From assembly GCA_016938515.1 (NCBI GenBank), contig JAFGUM010000580.1, positions 1-7,141 of the forward strand: DNA of 7,141 bases, in the 5' to 3' direction. The stretch comes from Spirochaetales bacterium (GTDB taxonomy: Bacteria; Spirochaetota; Spirochaetia; Treponematales; UBA12059). This document shows positions 1 through 5,728 of the stretch, in pieces. Numbering within the stretch: position 1 is the stretch's first letter; every line of letters starts with the position of its first letter. The translations under genes and the position numbers were made by a program. The notes below the pieces were generated by a model. The model was not told the origin of the DNA. It did no database searches and was given only the letters and a program-made list of their open reading frames with translations.

Positions 1-696
1 CTGAGTCTGGCCGCCGCGGGTGACATGGGTTTTGGCGATGATGACAACAGGCCGCGTCGATCGGCGTGGCTCGAGTCGCTGGGTTTTAATCCCGGCAGAG
101 CTGCTTCGGTAAACCTCGTGCATTCACGGAGCGTAGTGATCGTGAACGACCCCGCGGACTCCCGTGGCGTAGAAGCCGATGGCTTGGTGACGAGGGGGCT
201 GGCAGAGGCTGAGCCGTCAGGCCCGTCATGCCTCGTCATAACCGTCGCGGATTGCATGCCCATTTACCTGTACGACGAGGGGAGTGGCGCGTACGGCTTA
301 CTCCATTCTGGCTGGCAGGGCACCGGCATCCTCACCGAGGCAATGCGGCTCATGAAAAGCAGCTTTGGTACGAGGGCGGCTGACGTATCGGCTGTTTTTG
401 GCCCCAGGATAGGCTCGTGCTGTTACCTGGTAGACGAAGCGCGCGCGGATGCCTTCTCGCGGAAATTCGGTGCTAACGCCGTGCTTAGATCCGATGAGCA
501 TCAGGGAAAGCCGCGACTCGATCTCGTGGCAGCCAATATGACGCTGGCAGAGCGCGCGGGAATTGGCCGGGTAGACGTCATGGACGACTGCACCGCCTGC
601 GACGTACGATTCGGCTCATTCCGACGACAGGGTCCCACTGCATTTACGCGGATGGCGGCGGTCATAGGATACGTGTCAGTGGCAGGACAAGAATGA
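1..696 (+). CDS. pgeF: Peptidoglycan editing factor PgeF / YfiH (DUF152, laccase-domain) family, 5'-partial
   Basis: The reading frame is open to the left edge. The residues before the first ATG (LSLAAAGDMGFG) match the conserved N-terminal strand region of this family, so the ATG at 25 is internal and the true start lies outside the window; about 231 residues are seen of the usual 240-260. Conserved metal-site motifs are present: VHS with His at 121-123, ADCMP with Cys at 253-255, HSGWQGT with His at 304-306, and GPRIGSCCYLV with paired Cys at 418-423. The C-terminal CTACD...FGSFRRQG stretch is also typical. The family was long called polyphenol oxidase or purine nucleoside phosphorylase-like. 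In E. coli PgeF is known to remove misincorporated amino acids from cytosolic peptidoglycan precursors. Its stop overlaps the next start by ATGA, so it is probably translated together with the exported peptidoglycan-binding protein downstream. Family assignment is firm; the editing role is taken from homologues. Confidence 0.9.
   Translation: MSLAAAGDMGFGDDDNRPRRSAWLESLGFNPGRAASVNLVHSRSVVIVNDPADSRGVEADGLVTRGLAEAEPSGPSCLVITVADCMPIYLYDEGSGAYGLLHSGWQGTGILTEAMRLMKSSFGTRAADVSAVFGPRIGSCCYLVDEARADAFSRKFGANAVLRSDEHQGKPRLDLVAANMTLAERAGIGRVDVMDDCTACDVRFGSFRRQGPTAFTRMAAVIGYVSVAGQE
684..687 (+). promoter_or_regulatory. Weak ribosome binding site for the OmpA-like gene
   Basis: AGGA lies five bases before the ATG at 693, inside the 3' end of pgeF. 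It supports this start, and the overlapping ATGA suggests translational coupling. Confidence 0.5.
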
Positions 697-2042
697 AAAA
701 TAAACCGGGCCGTTTGCCAGCGCTACACGTGGTGGGCTTTCTGGCAGCGTGCCTGACCGCCTGTCTCTGTGCGTTGCCCGTGGCTGCCCAGGGTGCGCTG
801 GCGCCGTTCGCCTCACCCACGGGTCGCGTAGTCATTACGGAGCGATCAGACTTTTCCAGATATGAGAACGGACGCTACGAGGGGCACAGCTATCGCGAAG
901 CCAGGCTTGACCTCGCTGTTTCCCCTGGCGAAGGCGGCGCGGTGCGCTACGACGGCGAAGCCCTCGTACTGGAAGAGACGATGCGCGACGCGCGGGCTGT
1001 AGCCAGAAAGCTTCTAGGAAGCCTTCGAGTATCATTTGCCGTGGAACCTGGAGGAGCGCAGCGCTTCAGCGTGGATGATGGCTATCCAATACTGCGTGGC
1101 GTTCCGGTTTCTCCGCCTAAGCCGATTGCTGTTGGCGAGCGATGGCAGGGCAACGCTACTGTAGTAGTTAGACCCCGAACGGGCTCGCCCGCTACACGAG
1201 TGCGCGTGCTCGTAGAGTACGAATACCGGGGCTCGACTAGCTACGGCGGGATACCAGCACAGTCCATTCGCGCCCGATATGCCGTCAGGTACCGCGGGAA
1301 TGACCCCGCGGGTGATCCCCAGATGGTTGGAGCCACCGGGGGCAGAACCGCGGATATACTCGTCGCGGCAGAAGACGGCAGAACGCTGTTTGTTCGTGAA
1401 CTCATAGACGAAACCTATTCGTACGATGGCGGCTCGAACGTGCGACTCAAAGGATTTATCCTGCATTTTCATGAAGGCAGCGTCGCTGGGGACAGGGCGC
1501 GCATAGCCTCTGCCCTGGGCGGACTACCCACCCACGGTGGGTCACCCACCGTAGTAGTGGCATCCTCGGGAGAACCTGAACAACAACCAGGCGAAGCGGG
1601 GGAAGAGGCTCGTCCTCCGGAAGCCGCAGCGCCGGCTGCCACTACGCCCTCGTTGACCGGTGGAGGGACGCCGGCTTTCGAGATCGCCGAAGGAGAGCGG
1701 GGCGTTACGCTGCTCCTGTATGACCTGAGATTCGTAGCGGATGGCGACCAGCTTGTACCGTCAGAACGAGGCAGGCTTGACGCCATTGCCACCGCGTTGG
1801 GGGCGCTGACAGGGGTAACATTCCTCGTTGAAGGCCATACCGCTGACGTAGGAAAAGCGGCGGGCCAGTATGAGCTGTCAGACAGACGCGCCAAGCGTAT
1901 CGTAGACGAACTCGTCTCCAGGGGAATCCCTGCGGGCCGGTTTATGTATCGAGGGCTCGGCGCTGACCAGCCCATCGCGCCGAACGACACAGAAGCAAAC
2001 CGGGCACGAAACAGGCGCGTTGAAATTACCATTCTGGAATAA
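693..2042 (+). CDS. Exported OmpA-like peptidoglycan-binding protein with beta-rich N-terminal domain
   Basis: This is a 449-residue protein. A basic start and hydrophobic stretch (residues 8-32) followed by VAA-Q look like a signal peptide cleaved near residue 32. Residues about 35-270 form a beta-rich region that I cannot assign to a family. Residues about 285-325 are a Pro/Ala/Glu/Gly-rich linker. Residues about 329-449 are an OmpA C-terminal domain: GHTAD (381-385, with the Asp expected to contact diaminopimelate), LSDRRA (395-400, with the matching Arg at 399), a YRGLG segment, and the terminal NRARNRRVEI motif. Such domains hold the outer envelope to peptidoglycan non-covalently, so the protein should lie in the periplasm or outer membrane. 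The ATG overlaps the pgeF stop (ATGA), with a weak AGGA at 684-687 in front. No beta-barrel repeat pattern is obvious in the N-terminal part, so a soluble periplasmic tether is as likely as an outer membrane protein. Confidence 0.86.
   Translation: MKNKPGRLPALHVVGFLAACLTACLCALPVAAQGALAPFASPTGRVVITERSDFSRYENGRYEGHSYREARLDLAVSPGEGGAVRYDGEALVLEETMRDARAVARKLLGSLRVSFAVEPGGAQRFSVDDGYPILRGVPVSPPKPIAVGERWQGNATVVVRPRTGSPATRVRVLVEYEYRGSTSYGGIPAQSIRARYAVRYRGNDPAGDPQMVGATGGRTADILVAAEDGRTLFVRELIDETYSYDGGSNVRLKGFILHFHEGSVAGDRARIASALGGLPTHGGSPTVVVASSGEPEQQPGEAGEEARPPEAAAPAATTPSLTGGGTPAFEIAEGERGVTLLLYDLRFVADGDQLVPSERGRLDAIATALGALTGVTFLVEGHTADVGKAAGQYELSDRRAKRIVDELVSRGIPAGRFMYRGLGADQPIAPNDTEANRARNRRVEITILE
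1534..1552. repeat. 19-bp inverted repeat in the linker of the OmpA-like gene
   Basis: ACGGTGGGTCACCCACCGT has 9-bp perfect arms around one central base. An upstream ACCCA at 1530-1534 can pair instead with TGGGT at 1538-1542, so two GC-rich RNA hairpins that exclude each other could form. The DNA codes for residues near the start of the low-complexity linker. There is no T-tract, so it is not an intrinsic terminator. Confidence 0.55.
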
Positions 2043-2045
2043 CTT

Positions 2046-2073
2046 GCCGCTTGATAATGACCCGGCCAGCGGC
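2046..2073. repeat. Short inverted repeat in the gap before the membrane-protein module
   Basis: GCCGCT (2046-2051) and AGCGGC (2068-2073) form 6-bp arms separated by 16 bases. The arms frame the spacer of the putative promoter at 2051-2079. It could be an operator or an accidental dyad. No T-tract follows, so a terminator for the upstream gene is unlikely. Confidence 0.3.
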
Positions 2074-2079
2074 TAGAGT
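2051..2079 (+). promoter_or_regulatory. Putative sigma-70-type promoter giving a leaderless transcript
   Basis: TTGATA (2051-2056, five of six to TTGACA), a 17-base spacer, then TAGAGT (2074-2079, four of six to TATAAT). This is the only sizeable intergenic gap on the + strand (43 bases). Transcription would start about seven bases past the -10 box, at 2086, which is the A of the next gene's ATG. No Shine-Dalgarno sequence precedes that ATG, which fits a leaderless message. The call rests on pattern matching only. Confidence 0.4.
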
Positions 2080-2085
2080 ACACGC

Positions 2086-2700
2086 ATGCGAAGTTCCGAG
2101 TATATAGCGCTTCTATTCGCTTCACCCCTGGGGCTTGGCCTTTCGGGTCTTTCCCTGGCCGCGGCTCTTGCAGCCTGGTTCCTCGTATCTCCATTTGCGG
2201 GAATAGTCACGGGGGTTCTCGCCCTGCCAGGGCTCCTTGCCCTGGCCACGCTCTTTGGCGCAGGGCCTCAAGCCGCGGCGGCAGAACTGGAGCGGAGGAC
2301 GTGGGCAAAAGCCAAAGGGCACCTCGCCGCCGCAAGAAAAACTCGTGACAGGCTCAGCTCGCTCCGTGTACCCGATCAGACGATAAAGTCTTTGCTCGAG
2401 CTTGTCGCCATGCGCGGGTCGAGCTATCTTGCCGCCTGCGATAGCGCCAAAACGCGCGACCCGCGCGCTGAAGAAGCCCTGGCCGACTGCCTGGACATAG
2501 CAGACCTCTATCTAAAAGAGCTGGATGGCGCGTCAACCGAGCGTCGTTTTGGGCTGCCAGACGAAGACCCCTTCGCCGCCGCGACAGAACGCGCCGCCGC
2601 AGCTTTGAAAGACCGCGCGGCTATAATCGGCAAAGCGGCGCAGGATCTGTCAGGTGGCTGTTCTCCAGCTGATACGATGGAAATAAAGGAGAGCCTATGA
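2086..2700 (+). CDS. Small membrane protein: two N-terminal helices plus helical cytosolic domain, function unknown
   Basis: A 204-residue protein that I do not recognise with confidence. Residues about 5-33 and 36-60 are two closely spaced hydrophobic segments joined by a short turn, so both the N-terminus and the rest of the chain should face the same side, most likely the cytosol. Residues about 66-195 are charged and Ala-rich, with heptad-like leucines suggesting a helical bundle or coiled coil. The layout loosely recalls XpaC-type proteins (two membrane helices, then a helical domain), but this is a weak impression. An in-frame TAG at 2074-2076 excludes any start upstream, and no Shine-Dalgarno precedes the ATG. 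The stop overlaps the next start by ATGA, so it belongs to the operon of the DUF2207-like protein and radical SAM enzyme and may be a partner of the former. Confidence 0.8.
   Translation: MRSSEYIALLFASPLGLGLSGLSLAAALAAWFLVSPFAGIVTGVLALPGLLALATLFGAGPQAAAAELERRTWAKAKGHLAAARKTRDRLSSLRVPDQTIKSLLELVAMRGSSYLAACDSAKTRDPRAEEALADCLDIADLYLKELDGASTERRFGLPDEDPFAAATERAAAALKDRAAIIGKAAQDLSGGCSPADTMEIKESL
2685..2693 (+). promoter_or_regulatory. Strong ribosome binding site for the DUF2207-like gene
   Basis: AAAGGAGAG lies just before the ATG at 2697 (five bases after GGAG), within the 3' end of the preceding gene. It confirms the start of the DUF2207-like protein. Confidence 0.75.
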
Positions 2701-4406
2701 CCCCGCGATTACACTGTGGCAGTCGTCGAGCCTTTCGGTATAAACCAAGCGTCACTGTTCTCATACTTTTGTTGCTCGTACTCGTTTCCGGCACAACCTC
2801 CGCCCAGGCGGGGGATCTCGTGTCGGTTGAGACCACGGTCTTTCTCAGGCCGGATGGCAAGGCCGAGTTATACCATGTATTCGAGTGGTACGTGGGCTCG
2901 GGCGATATGAGCGGTTTTTACTACCAGGGAGAGCCGTTCACACCGGCGTGGAACGAGGAGCGATGCTTCGCGGACCTGTCCGGTGGCGTCAGGCAACCCC
3001 TTACCATAGATAACCTTGGGTCGGGCAGGTACGATGTCATTCTGGCGGGTGGACGCCGTTTCTCAGGTAGAGCCTACTACCACCTGAACTACGCTGGCGA
3101 CTTCGCGAAAGCAGGTCTAGTCGGCTTTACCACGAGCCCGGAGCACGGAGAACTCGTGTACTTCGATTGGGGACCCGTAGAGTGGGACGAGCCGCTCGAG
3201 TATCGCGCGGTACGCCTCGTACTTCCCGTAGCTGTTTCCGGGGAGAAGTTGACGGATGACGAAAAAGCCGCGATTCCGATGCTCACCGAGGAGTGGGTAA
3301 ACGCCGCCAGCAATATTGACTACTATGGTTCCCGGGGTGATGACGGCCGCTGGTACCTGACGGTTCTGTTTTTTCAGGAGCGGGTGGAAGCTCGCGGCAC
3401 GCAACGGCTCGGCCTGTATTTCCCGCGGGAGTACCTGGGCATGGCGACAGATATGAGCGTCCGCGATTACGATGATGGCGGGCGCGACGAGTATGGCTCT
3501 GACAGCGCGATGTACGGGTACGAAGAACCACTCACCTGGCGTGACGCGCCGTTTCTGGCGCTGCTCGTCTTCTTGTTGTTCATCGCACTCGCGCTGCTCC
3601 TGTACACGAGACGCGTCAAGGTGTACGGAGCCAAAGCCGAAACGGTGGAGGGTATAGCGTGGGCTGGAGACGCGTGGACACCACCCAAACTGTTCGCCGG
3701 CAGTTACCAGGTACCTGGTAAAATCGCGGAAGGCTTGCACCCGGTAGAAGCAGCCATGCTGCTCGAGCTGTCTCTGCCCCGCATAGCGGCCATAATGCTC
3801 GATGGGCTCGCAGCCCAGGGCATACTGGCAGTAGAGAGGGAAGATCCGCTCCGTATACAAATGCTGTCAGAACGGGTGGCGGACGACGAGATAGAGGAAA
3901 GGTTCCTCGCGTCGTTTGACGCTGACGGCGACGTGCTTCCGGGATTACTGGCCGATTTTTTTGAAGAAACGATAAAACACTTGCAGGAAAAGATATGGGA
4001 CTGCGATCTCGAAGCCACCAAGGCTCACTATAGAAAAAAAATACTGGAAGCCGAAGAGCAGGCCAGGGAAGTAGACACCTGGGACGAACCCCGCAGGCGA
4101 TCGTACTACCGGTCCAACGCTTCTTTGGTCTACTGGCGGAGCTACGCCATCGTGGGTGGTCGAAATGACTACCTCGCGGGGGTACGACTGCCAGAGGGCA
4201 TGTCTGCGGGGTACGCGGAGTTCATGCGCTCGGCGGTGTGTTATTCGGGTTGTTTTACCCCGGAGAACGCGGGCACGGTGGACGCGTGCCATTCTGCCTG
4301 CCACAACGCGTGCCATGACGCATGCCATTCAGCGTGCCACAGCGCCTGCCACTCGGCGTGTCACAGCGCTTGCCACTCCGCGTGCGTCTCGGGGAGTTCT
4401 CATTGA
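2697..4406 (+). CDS. DUF2207-like membrane protein with C-terminal Cys-His-Xaa-Ala repeat tail (putative radical SAM substrate)
   Basis: 569 residues. A signal peptide (hydrophobic core 19-31, AQA cleavage site near 38) is followed by an extracytoplasmic domain (about 39-283) resembling the DUF2207 N-terminal region. One membrane helix follows at about 286-304 with TRR after it, then a cytosolic domain. Residues around 344-380 (PVEAAMLLELSLPRIAAIML...) look like the winged-helix-like segment of DUF2207 proteins. The C-terminus is exceptional: residues 531-562 are eight tetrapeptides, CHSA, CHNA, CHDA and then five CHSA, followed by C563 and VSGSSH. This places 9 Cys and 8 His in 33 residues, with two more Cys at 515 and 519. 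With the N-terminus exported and a single later helix, the tail is predicted to be cytosolic. The next gene, sharing one base with this stop, is an RRE-bearing radical SAM/SPASM enzyme, so the tail is probably its substrate; metal binding by the tail is the alternative. DUF2207 similarity is from memory; the repeat is seen directly. Confidence 0.87.
   Translation: MTPRLHCGSRRAFRYKPSVTVLILLLLVLVSGTTSAQAGDLVSVETTVFLRPDGKAELYHVFEWYVGSGDMSGFYYQGEPFTPAWNEERCFADLSGGVRQPLTIDNLGSGRYDVILAGGRRFSGRAYYHLNYAGDFAKAGLVGFTTSPEHGELVYFDWGPVEWDEPLEYRAVRLVLPVAVSGEKLTDDEKAAIPMLTEEWVNAASNIDYYGSRGDDGRWYLTVLFFQERVEARGTQRLGLYFPREYLGMATDMSVRDYDDGGRDEYGSDSAMYGYEEPLTWRDAPFLALLVFLLFIALALLLYTRRVKVYGAKAETVEGIAWAGDAWTPPKLFAGSYQVPGKIAEGLHPVEAAMLLELSLPRIAAIMLDGLAAQGILAVEREDPLRIQMLSERVADDEIEERFLASFDADGDVLPGLLADFFEETIKHLQEKIWDCDLEATKAHYRKKILEAEEQAREVDTWDEPRRRSYYRSNASLVYWRSYAIVGGRNDYLAGVRLPEGMSAGYAEFMRSAVCYSGCFTPENAGTVDACHSACHNACHDACHSACHSACHSACHSACHSACVSGSSH
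3704..3721. repeat. 18-bp perfect palindrome inside the DUF2207-like gene
   Basis: TTACCAGGTACCTGGTAA is self-complementary over all 18 bases. It lies in the coding sequence for the start of the cytosolic domain, where the encoded residues (SYQVPGK) are unremarkable. It could be a regulator or nuclease site, or chance. Confidence 0.6.
4287..4385 (+). repeat. 12-bp coding repeats encoding (Cys-His-Xaa-Ala)x8-Cys
   Basis: Eight in-frame 12-base units TGY-CAY-NNN-GCN plus a final TGC. Cys and His are invariant at every unit; the third position is Ser, Asn, Asp, then Ser five times. The Ser codons in order are TCT, TCA, AGC, TCG, AGC, TCC, mixing the TCN and AGY families, and Ala uses GCC, GCG, GCA and GCT. 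The peptide is therefore far better conserved between units than the DNA, which argues for selection on the protein repeat and against very recent tandem duplication. Confidence 0.93.
4391..4396 (+). promoter_or_regulatory. Ribosome binding site that sets the radical SAM start
   Basis: GGGGAG lies nine bases before the ATG at 4406, in the last codons of the DUF2207-like gene. It supports the 4406 start over the in-frame ATG at 4322, whose extra residues would be a frame-shifted reading of the repeat DNA. Confidence 0.7.
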
Positions 4407-5728
4407 TGGTGGACACGAAGAAGATTTCGTGGGTCTACGGTTTCTGGAACAGCCTCGCGCCGTACGCGTACGCCCGGCTGGAAGATGAAGTCGTCATCCT
4501 ACCGCCCAATCTCGTATACAAGACCAACAAAACGGGAGCGTCCCTGCTGGCGCATTTGAGCGCGGGAGGCGTTTTTGAGGATATCCCAGGCATAAACGAT
4601 GAGCGCGTTTCAGAAATCGAGGCTTTTTTTGTGTCCTTGAAAGCCGCCTACGAAGGCCGGCCGGTATTACTGGAGCGGGTATCGTACGGCTTTGACTTTA
4701 CGAAGCTGCCCGTGCTAGGCGAGATAGCTATTACGTACCGCTGCAACAACCGCTGCCGCTTCTGTTACGCCGGCTGTGGCGATGTCGAGCTGGCGGAACG
4801 GGCGTTCGGAGCGAAGGAACTCGATACCGAAGGCTTCAAGCGCGTTATCGATATCTTCCGCGATGAGGCAAAGATACCATTCTTTTCGTTCACCGGTGGT
4901 GAGCCGCTGGTCCGCCCCGATGTGGAGGAACTGGCTGCCTATGCTGTCTCACGGGGGTTGCGCGTAAACCTCGTCACGAACGGGCGGCTCGCGACCCCGG
5001 CCCGCGCGGCCAGCTTGTTCGCATCGGGGCTTACGACAGCCCAGGTTAGCCTTGAAGCTCCTGAGGCTGCGATACACGACGACCTGTGCGGCGCGGAAGG
5101 CGCTTTTGAGGATACAGTCGCGGGGATACGAGCCCTCATGGCCGCTGGCATTTCTGTGCAGACAAACTCCACGATGACTCGAGCCAACAGGAACGCGTTG
5201 CTCGAATTGCCCGCCTTCGTCGCCACCCTTGGCGTCAGGCGCATGTCCATGAACCTGTTCATCCCCGTTGGCAGCGGCGCGAAGGCCGCTGATCTGTTCG
5301 TGCCGTATTCCGAAACTGGAGATTTCATAGACGAGGTGAGGAAACGGGCACACGAAGCCGGTGTGGAGTTTTTCTGGTATTCACCCATACCGATGTGCAT
5401 GTACAACCCCATAGCACGGGGGCTTGGCAACAAAAGCTGTGCCGCTTGCGACGGACTTTTGTCAGTGTCACCATCTGGCGACGTGCTGCCGTGTTCGTCC
5501 TGGCCAGAACCCGTTGGCTCGCTGATAGAAGACGGCTTCAGAGCCGTATGGTTTTCTGACAAGGCCGCCTGGTTCAAGGAAAAGCGATACGCGCCGGATG
5601 AATGCCGGGCGTGCTCCTCATTCACCGCGTGCCAAGGGGCTTGTCCACTGTACTGGCGCTACGCCGGATACGATGAGCTGCTGTGCGCCAAGGAGGGACG
5701 ACTGTGGAACACCGTTTCAAGTACCTGA
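4406..5728 (+). CDS. Radical SAM/SPASM peptide-maturase-like enzyme with N-terminal PqqD-like RRE domain
   Basis: 440 residues from the ATG at 4406. Residues about 26-84 look like a PqqD-type RiPP recognition element: a beta pair (DEVVILPPNLVYKTN), then TGASLLAHL and a closing helix EIEAFFVSLKAAY. The radical SAM core follows, with C113-x3-C117-x2-C120 for the SAM-binding [4Fe-4S] cluster, GGEP at 164-167 for the SAM amino group, and NLVTNG downstream. The C-terminal SPASM domain is complete: C348-x9-G-x4-C363, then C400-x2-C403-x5-C409-x3-C413 and C427, enough for two auxiliary Fe-S clusters; C331 and C345 are extra. Enzymes of this architecture modify ribosomal peptides, often forming thioether or C-C links on Cys or other side chains. 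The start shares one base with the stop of the Cys/His-repeat protein, making that tail the obvious substrate. Cytosolic. The fold is firm; substrate and chemistry are inferred. Confidence 0.92.
   Translation: MVDTKKISWVYGFWNSLAPYAYARLEDEVVILPPNLVYKTNKTGASLLAHLSAGGVFEDIPGINDERVSEIEAFFVSLKAAYEGRPVLLERVSYGFDFTKLPVLGEIAITYRCNNRCRFCYAGCGDVELAERAFGAKELDTEGFKRVIDIFRDEAKIPFFSFTGGEPLVRPDVEELAAYAVSRGLRVNLVTNGRLATPARAASLFASGLTTAQVSLEAPEAAIHDDLCGAEGAFEDTVAGIRALMAAGISVQTNSTMTRANRNALLELPAFVATLGVRRMSMNLFIPVGSGAKAADLFVPYSETGDFIDEVRKRAHEAGVEFFWYSPIPMCMYNPIARGLGNKSCAACDGLLSVSPSGDVLPCSSWPEPVGSLIEDGFRAVWFSDKAAWFKEKRYAPDECRACSSFTACQGACPLYWRYAGYDELLCAKEGRLWNTVSST
5690..5697 (+). promoter_or_regulatory. Near-consensus ribosome binding site for the four-helix membrane protein
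   Basis: AAGGAGGG ends six bases before a GTG at 5704. The ATG at 5683 in the same frame lies upstream of this site and has nothing similar before it, so GTG 5704 is preferred. Confidence 0.8.

Noticed and set aside
693..800. Lipoprotein signal (LAAC at residues 17-20) in the OmpA-like protein
   Set aside because: The hydrophobic core before that Cys would be short and the hydrophobic stretch continues past it. A normal signal peptidase site (VAA before Gln33) fits better, but a lipoprotein is not fully excluded.
3117..3860. Long open frame on the - strand opposite the DUF2207-like gene
   Set aside because: It lies wholly inside a well-supported + strand gene, and its translation has no recognisable motif; it is a by-product of GC-rich codon use.
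4287..4385. c-type haem binding by the repeats (Cys-x3-Cys-His)
   Set aside because: The usual motif is CxxCH. Eight overlapping sites in 33 residues could not hold separate haems, and the tail is predicted to be cytosolic, where c-type haem is not attached.
4287..4385. CRISPR array or non-coding tandem repeat
   Set aside because: The 12-base units have no spacers, lie in frame at the end of a long gene, and vary only at synonymous or Xaa positions.
4322..4405. Longer radical SAM start at the in-frame ATG 4322
   Set aside because: The extra 28 residues are a frame-shifted translation of the Cys/His repeat DNA. The ATG at 4406 has a GGGGAG site in front and gives an N-terminus that begins a normal RRE domain.
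4939..5625. Long open frame on the - strand opposite the radical SAM gene
   Set aside because: It is the complement of a gene with complete catalytic and SPASM motifs, and its own composition is low-complexity and motif-free.
5683..5703. ATG start at 5683 for the four-helix membrane protein
   Set aside because: It lies before the near-consensus AAGGAGGG at 5690-5697, which points to GTG 5704 instead.
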